From Gemmatimonadota bacterium (GTDB lineage Bacteria; Gemmatimonadota; Gemmatimonadetes; Palauibacterales; KS3-K002): 64,000 nt of DNA. The notes beneath the pieces were generated by a model. It was not told the DNA's origin. It saw only the letters and a program-made list of their open reading frames with translations, and did not search any database. The stretch lies in contig CP070815.1 of the NCBI GenBank assembly GCA_020344215.1, forward strand, positions 2,664,644 to 2,728,643. The letters are read 5' to 3'. The position numbers and the translations under genes were made by a program. Below are positions 55,999-63,726 of the stretch, piece by piece; position 1 is the stretch's first letter, and each line of letters opens with the position of its first letter.

Positions 55999-57006
55999 AT
56001 GAAGATCGCCGTTGTCTTCGACACGCTTAGATCGGGCTGGGAACACGCCGACTTCAAGGAAGAGCTCGAGGCAGAAGTAGCCGAGGCCGAGTACGAAGTC
56101 GCAGAGGCCCTGATCGAGAACGGCCACGACGTCTTCTTGCTCGGCTTCCACGACAACCTCCGCCGCCTGCTCGACCGCCTCGAGGACTTCCAGCCCGACC
56201 TCGTCTTCAACGCCACCGAGTCGTTCATGGGCAAAGCCCGCTACGACTACGGCGTGACCGCGCTGCTCGAGATGAAGGGGTACCGCTATACAGGCTCTCC
56301 GCCCGAGGCGTTACTGCTCGCCCGCGACAAAGCGACCAGCAAGAAGATCCTCGAGTATCACTCGATCAACATCCCGCGTTTCGCCGTCTACCCGGTCGAC
56401 GAGGACATCGAGGCACCGGAGATCGGCTACCCCCTGATCGTGAAGCCGACACACGAGGACGCTTCGGTCGGTATCGCGCAATCCTCGGTAGTCGGCGACT
56501 ACGACAGCCTGCGGGAACGGGTCGAGTTCATCCACCGCAGCCTCAACCAGCCCGCGATAGCTGAGGAGCTGATCGACGGCCGCGAGCTCTATGTCGGCGT
56601 AATCGGCAACAGCCGACCCGAAATCCTTCCCATCATCGAGGTGGTGTTCGACAAGGTAGACGCGGCCGAGAAGCGCATCGCCACATACAGCGCGAAATGG
56701 GACCTCGACTACCGCAAACGCTGGGGCATCAAGAACATCTTCGCGCGACGGATAGGCAGGGAAGCGCTCGACGAGATCCAGCGCGCCGCCAAGCAGGCAT
56801 ACAGCGCCCTCGAACTCCGCGACTACGGCCGGATCGACTTTCGCCTCACGAGAGACCAGAAGGCTTACGTCATCGAGGTCAACCCGAACCCCTATCTCGC
56901 CTTCGGAGAAGACATGGCCAACTCTGCCGAGCGCGCCGGCATGGACTATAACGCCTTCATCGAACGCATCGTTCGCGAAGCGCTGACGCGGTATGAGAAA
57001 GCTTAA
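55999..57006 (+). CDS. ATP-grasp ligase, D-Ala-D-Ala ligase-like
   Basis: A 335-residue ATP-grasp enzyme. The N-terminal domain (1-110) has FNATESFMGKARYDYGVTALLEM near 75, like the D-Ala-D-Ala ligase active-site loop. The central ATP domain has PLIVKPTHEDASVGIAQSS near 150. The metal-binding core LRDYGRIDFRLT, with Glu and Asn in VIEVNPNPYL, is near 270-300. It is 93 bp downstream of the exporter, and the next gene overlaps it by 14 nt. A peptide or amino-acid ligase role is likely, but the substrate is unknown; a normal D-Ala-D-Ala ligase would sit in a cell-wall cluster. GGGGGGC precedes ATG 55999. Confidence 0.85.
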   Translation: MKIAVVFDTLRSGWEHADFKEELEAEVAEAEYEVAEALIENGHDVFLLGFHDNLRRLLDRLEDFQPDLVFNATESFMGKARYDYGVTALLEMKGYRYTGSPPEALLLARDKATSKKILEYHSINIPRFAVYPVDEDIEAPEIGYPLIVKPTHEDASVGIAQSSVVGDYDSLRERVEFIHRSLNQPAIAEELIDGRELYVGVIGNSRPEILPIIEVVFDKVDAAEKRIATYSAKWDLDYRKRWGIKNIFARRIGREALDEIQRAAKQAYSALELRDYGRIDFRLTRDQKAYVIEVNPNPYLAFGEDMANSAERAGMDYNAFIERIVREALTRYEKA

Positions 57007-57997
57007 GTCAGAGACCTGGGCCGCGGAGGACTGTACCCGCTGTGGTCGAGCGCTGCGCCGCTTCTGGCACTTCTGCCCCGATTGCGGCAAGCGGCTGACC
57101 TGGCGTGACGAGCGCGGCCAGACCGGTTGCGAGTGCTACTACTGCGGCTGGATCGTATCCGACAGCTTCTGGTTCTGCCCCTGGTGCGGCAGGAAGATCG
57201 CCGACGCAGCGTCGAGCGAGGTACCGCTCAAGAAGCCACGCGGGTTTCTCTACCACGCCCGTTGCCCGTACGTCAGCTGCCGGGGTGGCGTGCAATACCC
57301 GATGGACTACTGCCCCTGGTGTGGGCGGGACCAGCACTGGCCGTTCGATGACGAGTTCGACGGCGAATGCCCCCACTGCGACGGCGGCGTGGACGATTTG
57401 ATGGACCATTGCCCCTGGTGCGGAAAGGATGCCACCGGCCAGGACCTGCTGCAGCCTGCGCTGCGACGGGTGCGCGGGCTGCTGCGCGCGGCGCGTGTCC
57501 CGGATTGGGGCTACCGCATCCTCGTTCGCCCCGGTGTTTCCGGGGTCGATCCCGAGTACCCGAGGGTCGTAGAGATAGAACGCCGCTACATCGACCGGCG
57601 CGACGAGATCTCCTGGCCCAGCCTGGTGGGGCTGATCACCCACGAGCTCGGCCACAGCTTTCTCTTCCACCACTGGCGCTTCGCCCGCTCGCGGCGCTTC
57701 CGCAGAGCCTTCGGCGATGTCAGCAAAGCCTATCGCGGCGTGGATGAGAGCTGGGTCTCCTTCCGCAGGCGAAATATCTCCGAGACGCCCGTCAACTACG
57801 TCACCGCCTACGCCTCGAAACATCCGCTCGAAGACTTCGCCGAGACCTTCCGCTTCTTCGTCATCCGGCGCGGGCGGCTGAAGGACCTCCTGGCGGAGAT
57901 CGGGCGTAAGGGCAAAGCTGTCATCGTCTTCGAGAAGTTCCTCACCCTGCACAGCTATCTTCAGGAGCTGCGGCGGAGGAGGCGGCAGAGCCAGTGA
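56993..57997 (+). CDS. Zinc-ribbon-repeat metallopeptidase (Peptidase_Mx-like)
   Basis: A 334-residue protein. The N-terminal half has eight CxxC-type knuckles that pair into four predicted zinc ribbons: C14/17 with C28/31, C48/51 with C62/65, C91/96 with C107/110 and C126/129 with C140/143, often as CPWCG. The C-terminal half holds a zincin motif HELGH at 217-221 and a downstream acidic region HPLEDFAETFRFF at 277-289, as in putative zinc-binding metallopeptidases. No signal peptide, so it should be cytoplasmic. It overlaps the ligase gene by 14 nt and the Ogt gene by 4 nt. The substrate is unknown. Confidence 0.82.
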   Translation: MRKLKSETWAAEDCTRCGRALRRFWHFCPDCGKRLTWRDERGQTGCECYYCGWIVSDSFWFCPWCGRKIADAASSEVPLKKPRGFLYHARCPYVSCRGGVQYPMDYCPWCGRDQHWPFDDEFDGECPHCDGGVDDLMDHCPWCGKDATGQDLLQPALRRVRGLLRAARVPDWGYRILVRPGVSGVDPEYPRVVEIERRYIDRRDEISWPSLVGLITHELGHSFLFHHWRFARSRRFRRAFGDVSKAYRGVDESWVSFRRRNISETPVNYVTAYASKHPLEDFAETFRFFVIRRGRLKDLLAEIGRKGKAVIVFEKFLTLHSYLQELRRRRRQSQ

Positions 57998-58524
57998 CAG
58001 AGATGCTTCGCTGGCACAGCTTCGACACACCGGTCGGACGCACCTACGCCGCCGCCGGTCAGCGTGGCCTCTGCCGGCTCACCTGGCACGTCCCCGACGC
58101 CGCAACGTTCGAGGACGAGCTCGCCCTGCTGTTTCCCGGTCATGAGATCGCCCACGACCCTCAAGCCTGCCCGGAGGTCGAGCGCCAGATCGACGAGTAC
58201 TTCGCCGGGCGTCGGCGCTGCTTCGCTGTGACCCTCGACCTGTCGCAGCTGAGCGACTTCGAGCGCGTCGTCCTCCAGGCGACGGCCCGCGTGCCGTACG
58301 GGTCGACGTTGACTTACTCGGATCTGGCCCGCGCCATCGGGCGACCCGGAGCGGCGCGCGCCGTCGGCAACGCCCTGCGCCGCAATCCGCTTCCGCTTCT
58401 GGTCCCCTGTCATCGGATCGTTCGGGCGGACGGAACGCTCGGCGGCTACGGTGGCCCGCACGGGACTCCGGAGAAGCGGCGACTGCTGGAGCTGGAGGCA
58501 GAAGACGCGAGTAACTCAGGCTGA
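57994..58524 (+). CDS. ogt: Methylated-DNA-protein cysteine methyltransferase
   Basis: A 176-residue suicide repair protein that moves an alkyl group from O6-methylguanine to its own cysteine. The active site is VPCHRIVRADG near residue 130, with the helix-turn-helix region VPYGSTLTYSDLARAIG near 95 and GPHGTPEKRRLLELE at the end. Its N-terminal part is the short domain of Ogt-type proteins. GTG 57994 overlaps the metallopeptidase stop by 4 nt, so it is coupled to that gene. This is a surprising neighbour for an exporter cluster and may be only a co-transcribed passenger. Confidence 0.92.
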   Translation: MTEMLRWHSFDTPVGRTYAAAGQRGLCRLTWHVPDAATFEDELALLFPGHEIAHDPQACPEVERQIDEYFAGRRRCFAVTLDLSQLSDFERVVLQATARVPYGSTLTYSDLARAIGRPGAARAVGNALRRNPLPLLVPCHRIVRADGTLGGYGGPHGTPEKRRLLELEAEDASNSG

Positions 58525-58557
58525 CTGCCGGAACCGAGCAGCCGGCGTGGAATGATT

Positions 58558-58588
58558 GAGGCCGCTACCCTACTCGAGTAGCGGCCTC
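58558..58588. terminator. Perfect 10-bp hairpin between convergent genes
   Basis: GAGGCCGCTA (58558-58567) is followed after 11 nt by its exact complement TAGCGGCCTC (58579-58588) and GTTT. It fits a short intrinsic terminator for ogt and possibly for the convergent lipoprotein gene. Confidence 0.7.
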
Positions 58589-58616
58589 GTTTCGCTATTG
58601 TAGCCAGATCGGACCA

Positions 58617-59720
58617 CTACGTAACCGATGCCATCTCGACTATCGCCTGAGCCGTCAGCGAGACGTGCCAGAGGATGTGTACAGCACGGCGCGGCTGCGT
58701 GTCCGAGATCTGAATAGCCCTTGTCTGCAAGAGCTTGACGTAATCCAACAACCGGACCAGGAACGCATCCGCCGGCAGGTCGGCGACGGCGGCTTCGGCC
58801 GCGTCGATCGCGATGTCACTGACCTCGATCATCGCCAGGATCCCGTTGTCGGGAAGGTCCGGATCGAGCATCAGGATCACCAGGCAAAGGTTGACAACAC
58901 CGTGCGACAGGGCGAGCGAGAGCCGATAACGTTCGGCTTCCAGCGCCAGCCCGGCGCTTGCCAGGAGGTACTGGGCGTGGTTGTACACCCGCTGCTGTTC
59001 GGGAGTGAACTCACCGACCGTGACCTCTTCGACAAGCTGGAGCGCCAAGCTCGCCATGAAGAACGAATGCCGGGCGTGCATGACCATTTCATGACGCCGA
59101 TGATGGACACGCTCGCGGAATCCGAGATGCACGGCCAACAGGAGCTGCTCGGTCGCCGCGATCAAATCGCTATCCAGCCCCGACACCACGTAGTCCTGAT
59201 ATAGCGCTTCGGCGCTGGTCTTCAGAGCGCGAATACGATCGAGTAGCTCGGAGGACTCCTCATCGACGTTCTCCTCCAGCCAGGTGATGATGTGGTCGAC
59301 CCGCTCGAGCAGACGGAAATAGGCCTCATCGCCGAAGACCATGACCAGCGCCTCGGCGACGAGCAGCCGCGCCTCTTCGGCCAGCGCCGCCGCTTCTGCG
59401 CGTTCGCCACGAATCCAGGCCTGGCGTGCCTGCCGGAACTTCTCCCGCGCCTGCTCGAGCAGGGCGCGCGCATCATCGACGGCGTCCGGGTCCGGCTCGG
59501 CGAACAGGGCGCCGCCGGTCGGCGCCGGAGCGCTCGCCACGCCGGCGAACGCCGCCTCGACGTCGGCGAGTATTGCGTCGCTAAGATCCTCGTCGACCAG
59601 CGCCTCGAGGATCGTTTGCTCGAGCCCGTCGTCCGGGCCCACAACGCTGCTTTCGTCGCAGGCCGCGAGGCCACCCGCTAGCAACAGGGCCAGCAGCATG
59701 TTGATTGTCGGCTTTCTCAT
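58617..59720 (-). CDS. Predicted lipoprotein, helical, unknown function
   Basis: A 367-residue lipoprotein with signal MRKPTINMLLALLLAGGLAAC; the lipobox is GLAAC with Cys21. The mature part is almost entirely helical and rich in Ala, Leu, Glu and Arg, suggesting a bundle or TPR-like array of about 8-10 helices. A short acidic, Ala/Pro-rich linker (about 60-85) follows the Cys. I do not recognise the family. Its 5' leader is GC-rich and structured, with a TTCGG-AAAGA-CCGAA hairpin, and a candidate promoter lies just upstream. Confidence 0.72.
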   Translation of the reverse strand: MRKPTINMLLALLLAGGLAACDESSVVGPDDGLEQTILEALVDEDLSDAILADVEAAFAGVASAPAPTGGALFAEPDPDAVDDARALLEQAREKFRQARQAWIRGERAEAAALAEEARLLVAEALVMVFGDEAYFRLLERVDHIITWLEENVDEESSELLDRIRALKTSAEALYQDYVVSGLDSDLIAATEQLLLAVHLGFRERVHHRRHEMVMHARHSFFMASLALQLVEEVTVGEFTPEQQRVYNHAQYLLASAGLALEAERYRLSLALSHGVVNLCLVILMLDPDLPDNGILAMIEVSDIAIDAAEAAVADLPADAFLVRLLDYVKLLQTRAIQISDTQPRRAVHILWHVSLTAQAIVEMASVT

Positions 59721-59797
59721 CTTTCTCCCTCCTCTAAGATTCCGCCCTGCTCGGCGGGGAAGCCGGGCCTGCGAACCCGTCTTCGGTCTTTCCGAAT

Positions 59798-59826
59798 GTT
59801 AGACGGCCTGGGGATAGAAACGTTAA
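59798..59826 (-). promoter_or_regulatory. Candidate promoter for the lipoprotein gene
   Basis: On the minus strand TTAACG (59821-59826) precedes TCTAAC (59798-59803) by 17 bp; each box is two bases from consensus. The transcript would begin near the leader hairpin. Confidence 0.35.
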
Positions 59827-59867
59827 ACCGGGTGAACCGGGGCCGGATCTCGTTGTGTCCCTAGGAC

Positions 59868-59896
59868 TTGACGCGGCCAGCTTGGCGCGCTACTGT
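59868..59896 (+). promoter_or_regulatory. Sigma-70-like promoter for the gene at 59981
   Basis: TTGACG (59868-59873) and TACTGT (59891-59896) are 17 bp apart. The start would be near 59903, leaving a leader of about 78 nt before the GTG at 59981. Confidence 0.5.
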
Positions 59897-59980
59897 AGCT
59901 AGCGACCCTGTCCCACCACCCGCGGCATCCCCCCGATACCCGGAGCTACGCGAACCGCCAGCCTGGGGGGTAGATTAGCC

Positions 59981-60478
59981 GTGCCAGACTTCAGGATCCT
60001 CGCCGGAAAGACCGATTCGGGGCAGCCGGATCACACCTCGGTCGTGGAGACCCTGATCCACCGGGCCGAATCCATCGCCAACCGCTACAGGCTCGTCGCC
60101 GCCAATCTCCCCTATCGCGCCTTTGCCCAGCAGCTCCAAGAGGAGGATATCACGGCACTCGCCGCGCAGCTTGCCGCAGCTACTTGGAAGCGTCTCGGCG
60201 ACGAGGTGCCCAGCTACGCGTTCGCCGAGAAGCTGGGCCGTCGCTACCGGCAGCAGGGTGTGCCGGAGAGCGCACTCCTCCTCCACTGGCAGATCCTGCG
60301 CCGCGCGATTCACCTGGTGCTGGCGGATCGGAAGATGCGCACCGGACAGGGGGGCGAAGACCTGCTCCGCCAGGCCACGTTGATGAATTACACCCTCGAT
60401 TGGGCAATCGAGGCGTCCCTGGTCGCGTACGTCATCGCGCAGCCGTCGGAGACCGGGCTGACGAGCGCCCCCGACTGA
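59981..60478 (+). CDS. RsbRD N-terminal-like regulatory protein (tentative)
   Basis: A 165-residue helical protein starting at GTG 59981. The sequence (IANRYRLVAANLPYRAF; LAAQLAAATWKRLGDEVP; GRRYRQQGVPESALLLHWQILRRAI) has the spacing of the N-terminal, globin-like domain of RsbRD co-antagonists, which sense stress in the stressosome. It lacks a STAS domain, so it may act alone. The match is by memory and moderate. It is monocistronic with its own promoter and convergent with a lipoprotein gene. Confidence 0.6.
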   Translation: MPDFRILAGKTDSGQPDHTSVVETLIHRAESIANRYRLVAANLPYRAFAQQLQEEDITALAAQLAAATWKRLGDEVPSYAFAEKLGRRYRQQGVPESALLLHWQILRRAIHLVLADRKMRTGQGGEDLLRQATLMNYTLDWAIEASLVAYVIAQPSETGLTSAPD

Positions 60479-60492
60479 CGGGCGATCTCAGA

Positions 60493-61569
60493 CTACTCCG
60501 CCGGTCCCTCGGCCGGGTTGGAACGGCGAGTGAACTTCCGAATCCGGGGCTCGGAAGAGCCGTCCAGAAGACGGCCTGGCTTCCGAACGCCGCCGCCGAT
60601 CACCCTCAATCCGTTGCCCGACTCGCGATGGGTCGAGCTCGTCGCCGCTGCGAGAGGCGGCGGCTCGAGCAGCTCCGCACCCAGCGCATACGCGCCCGCC
60701 TCACCCGGCCAGAACGATGTCGCGATCACCAGGACGGTATCGGCCACGTCGAAGACGATGGTCAGGGCGGCGTCGGTGCCGTCCGGGGGCGGCCCTCCGC
60801 TGTCGTCATCGCCTCCCAAGTACTCTTCCTCCAGATCGGCGACGAGCAGTAAGGCGTCGAAGTCACCAGAACGCAACGTGATCTCGATGGAGTCCCCGGC
60901 CGCGCCAGTCAGCGTATAGACGTCGAACAACGCACCGTCCTCCAGCCCCTCGATGAACATGCCGGTCGCCAGCTGACAGTCGAGCCCGTCCAGGCTGCCG
61001 ATGATTTCGCCGTCCGGATCGAGCTCGCCCTCGGCCGCGCAGCCAAAGAACTTGACCACGCTGGGCCCGTAAAGTACCAGGCTGGCGTCGACGGTGGCGG
61101 CGCCGAAGCCTTGCCCCGTGTTGTCCTCCACCCAGAATCGCCAACTCCCGAGCAGCGTGTCGCCCACGAGACCCGTCTGCCAGGCCAGGATAGTGGTTGT
61201 GAAGTCGTCCTCGAGGCCCCCGATCTGGCCCTCCAGCGTGAGTACCCCGTCAAGATCCACAGTCCCGAACACCCCACCGGCCAGCGACCCCTGGTAGATC
61301 GGGCCGCCCACCTCAGGGCCGCTCTGATCCAGATCCATCTCGAGTATCAGCGAGGCCCCATTCCAGAAGACCTCATCGCAGAAGAAAGGATCGACGGCTC
61401 CCGACAGAACGCAGGCGTTCACACGGTACTGCCCCGACCAGAACCCATAGACAGCCGGGAAATCCTCGGGCACGAAGAGCCCGTCGTCATCGCAGGCGGA
61501 GACCGCGGCGAGCAGAAGAACCAGAAGCGCGGGCCCCAGAAGTCTGTGTCGAGCGTTCCAGAGGCACAT
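60493..61569 (-). CDS. Predicted beta-rich lipoprotein with PPC-like C-terminal region
   Basis: A 358-residue lipoprotein; the signal ends in LAAVSAC with Cys26. The mature part is Gly/Asp-rich and beta-stranded. A segment with GDSIEITLRSGDFDALLLVAD near 230, followed by DAALTIVFDVADTVLVIATS near 275, resembles a bacterial pre-peptidase C-terminal (PPC) domain. The basic C-terminal 50 residues look disordered. The gene is 176 bp downstream of the pilin operon on the same strand, after a hairpin. The function is unknown; surface exposure is inferred. Confidence 0.72.
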   Translation of the reverse strand: MCLWNARHRLLGPALLVLLLAAVSACDDDGLFVPEDFPAVYGFWSGQYRVNACVLSGAVDPFFCDEVFWNGASLILEMDLDQSGPEVGGPIYQGSLAGGVFGTVDLDGVLTLEGQIGGLEDDFTTTILAWQTGLVGDTLLGSWRFWVEDNTGQGFGAATVDASLVLYGPSVVKFFGCAAEGELDPDGEIIGSLDGLDCQLATGMFIEGLEDGALFDVYTLTGAAGDSIEITLRSGDFDALLLVADLEEEYLGGDDDSGGPPPDGTDAALTIVFDVADTVLVIATSFWPGEAGAYALGAELLEPPPLAAATSSTHRESGNGLRVIGGGVRKPGRLLDGSSEPRIRKFTRRSNPAEGPAE

Positions 61570-61627
61570 GATGGCTCAACCCCTATGCTGAGAGACCTGC
61601 GCGTCCCGATATATACTGGTAAACCAC

Positions 61628-61666
61628 GCGGGGTCGTGCGTTCCAACCCGAGTGGGAACGCCCCGC
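61628..61666 (-). terminator. Bulged hairpin after the pilin operon
   Basis: GCGGGG (61628-61633) plus CGTTCC (61639-61644) pair with GGAACG-CCCCGC (61655-61666), with a 5-nt bulge. On the minus strand GTGGTTT follows. It may end the pilin transcript or lie in the leader of the lipoprotein gene. Confidence 0.4.
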
Positions 61667-61745
61667 AGTCTCATAGTATACAGTGTCTTGTAGGTGTACC
61701 AGATGCCCTGGTCCGCTCGTCGGGGAGCGGGTCGTGCCCTGCCCG

Positions 61746-62705
61746 CTACATGCGGTTCTTCTCGTAGCGCAGGTTCCTAGGTGAGATGTGCCACTCCGAC
61801 GTCTTCCTGAGAAGCTCGCCACCGTTCACCCGCGGATCCGCTCGCTCGGCCTTCACCGTCACGCGCACGTTGACGGTGACGATGTCGTCGTAGTCGTTCG
61901 AGTCGTCCGAGTCGACGGGGTTGGGTTGCTCGAGCTCGTCGCCATCCGCGAACACTACCGACACCTCGAACTCCTCCACCCCGTAGGCGACGATCTCGCC
62001 GTCGGGCGAGCCGTCCATGTTCAGCCGTTCCGCACGAATCAGTCGTTCCTGGTCGTCCAGGTAGTAGACGATCGGCCTGAGCTCCTGCAGCGTCGTGCCG
62101 TCCGGAGTCTTGAGCATGAAATCTTTCAGGCCGGCGCTCTGGTGGAGCAGCGTATCGGCGCTGGTGAATGTGACCCTCAAGAAACTCGCGACCACGTCGA
62201 CTTCGCTGATCAGTATGAGGCGGCGCGCCATATCCACCTGGACTCGGGCGAGGTCGCCCGGCTGAATGGTCGACGTGTCAGCCGGGTCCAGGTAGAAGTC
62301 AATGCAGTGCGTGCCGCAGGTGCCTTGACCCGTGTCCGGTGGGGACACCGCCGTCGCCGGGTGGATCTCATAGATCGGCGCAGCATAGGGCTCGTAAGGC
62401 GCGTACAGCACCGCCAGCGTATCGCCGTTCGAGCCGGGCGACACCACGACGGTGCCGTACTTGGTGCTGCTCTTCACGTCGATCCCGGCCATCTGCACGT
62501 CCCGGCGCAACAACGCCCCGATGTAGCGGTCGTTGCGGGCAACGTTCTCCCGGATATCGCTGCCCTCCAACGACCTGATGTGCGTGATCAGGAAGGCGAC
62601 CGCCGCACTGATGATCACGGCGCCCAGCACCAGCCCAATGATAAGCTCGAGCAGCGTGAAGCCCTGGATCGAGTGCCCGCACGTACCACGGGCGATCCGT
62701 CGCAC
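61746..62705 (-). CDS. PilW-type minor pilin (prepilin-type N-terminal cleavage domain)
   Basis: A 319-residue pseudopilin. A short leader ends in QG, followed by FTLLELIIGLVLGAVIISAAVAFLI, a type III signal with Glu at +5 after the cleavage point. A beta-rich globular domain follows, with a C-rich region (GTCGTHC near 135). Size and position last in a three-gene pilin operon fit PilW-like minor pilins, which prime pilus or pseudopilus assembly. It follows the preceding pilin by 2 nt. No PilQ, PilT or GspE is in the window. Confidence 0.82.
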   Translation of the reverse strand: MRRIARGTCGHSIQGFTLLELIIGLVLGAVIISAAVAFLITHIRSLEGSDIRENVARNDRYIGALLRRDVQMAGIDVKSSTKYGTVVVSPGSNGDTLAVLYAPYEPYAAPIYEIHPATAVSPPDTGQGTCGTHCIDFYLDPADTSTIQPGDLARVQVDMARRLILISEVDVVASFLRVTFTSADTLLHQSAGLKDFMLKTPDGTTLQELRPIVYYLDDQERLIRAERLNMDGSPDGEIVAYGVEEFEVSVVFADGDELEQPNPVDSDDSNDYDDIVTVNVRVTVKAERADPRVNGGELLRKTSEWHISPRNLRYEKNRM

Positions 62706-62707
62706 GC

Positions 62708-63121
62708 CTACGACTCCAATCCTTCGTAAACGATCGTCACCAGCTCCACCTTGCCCATCTGCGCGCGGCCCCGCGGATAGAGAACCGTGATCGTCAGAAG
62801 CTTCGAGTTCGGGACGGGACCCTGCGCCACGATCAGCGAGCGAACGAACTGCCCCGCCGTATCGACGTCGCCCAGCTCATCCACATTGGCCCCCGACTCA
62901 GACGCCAGGGCAAGCACCCTACGCGTCTTAACCTCCTCCATGTAGGACGCAGCAATTCCCGTCGCCGTCGCGCGCACACCGGACTCGGTCCGAAGCGACA
63001 GCACGTATACGGTCGTGCCGGACAGCGCCACCACCGCGACGCTGACCAGCACGATCGCGATCAGCACGGTCAGCAGGCTGAAACCGCGTTCGCTGCGCCC
63101 CCTCTGTGCTGCCTGCTTCAT
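62708..63121 (-). CDS. PilV/GspI-type minor pilin lacking Glu+5
   Basis: A 137-residue pseudopilin starting at ATG 63121, which overlaps the previous stop by ATGA. After a basic leader (RGRSERG) it has GFSLLTVLIAIVLVSVAVV. The peptidase site G-F is kept, but the position +5, nearly always Glu, is Thr. Only a few subunits, such as GspK at a pilus tip, normally lack Glu+5. That suggests this is the tip subunit or assembles differently. The remainder is short and mixed. It lies between the FimT-like and PilW-like genes. Confidence 0.8.
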   Translation of the reverse strand: MKQAAQRGRSERGFSLLTVLIAIVLVSVAVVALSGTTVYVLSLRTESGVRATATGIAASYMEEVKTRRVLALASESGANVDELGDVDTAGQFVRSLIVAQGPVPNSKLLTITVLYPRGRAQMGKVELVTIVYEGLES

Positions 63122-63726
63122 CGCTCCCAACTACCGTTCCGATAGTGCCAGGTCTGGAAGGCGCCGGCACCCGACACCGTCACCGCCGCCACCAGCGACG
63201 GATCGTCCTCATGGGTCAGGAAGATCACCCCGCTCGTGCCCAGCGGGATTACCATGCCCCGCGTGTTGAATTCCAGCCGGTCGCCGCTAAGCGTTATCGG
63301 GTCGCTCGTCGGCTCCCCCAACGGCCCCGCGCTCGCGCTGCCCGCACCGAACGTTACCCGCTTCGGCAGCCGGACCCCCGGTAACCCGGCGCGAGACCCG
63401 CGGGCTACGAGCTTGCTCTCGCGGGCCTCCTCGGCATCCTCGAAGATCTCCCCGCGCCGGTCCTCCGTCGTGTCCATGAAGGCGGTGTAGAAATCCGCCG
63501 GCCCGTCGAAGCTCACCCGCACCAGCCGCTTCGTCGAGACCGCCCGGGTTCGAGTCTGCTCCAAGTCGCGGGCCAGCTGCCTGGCAGCCCGCGTGAGCTC
63601 CTGCCGTGGCGAGGTCTTCAGGGCACGCGGCAGCGCCACCGATGCCGCCACCCCTATGATAAGCGCCACCACGATCAGCTCGACCAGCGTGACTCCCCGG
63701 TTATTCTCTAGCCTTCCCAGTTCCAT
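63118..63726 (-). CDS. FimT/GspH-type minor pilin
   Basis: A 202-residue pseudopilin, first of the operon. ATG 63726 gives a short leader ending RG, then VTLVELIVVALIIGVAASVALPRAL, with Glu at +5. The next helix (about 40-70: LTRAARQLARDLEQTRTRAV) and a beta domain fit FimT/GspH proteins. The start further upstream is discounted because the added residues have no pilin character. The region upstream contains an AT-rich promoter-like zone at 63828-63860. Confidence 0.82.
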   Translation of the reverse strand: MELGRLENNRGVTLVELIVVALIIGVAASVALPRALKTSPRQELTRAARQLARDLEQTRTRAVSTKRLVRVSFDGPADFYTAFMDTTEDRRGEIFEDAEEARESKLVARGSRAGLPGVRLPKRVTFGAGSASAGPLGEPTSDPITLSGDRLEFNTRGMVIPLGTSGVIFLTHEDDPSLVAAVTVSGAGAFQTWHYRNGSWER

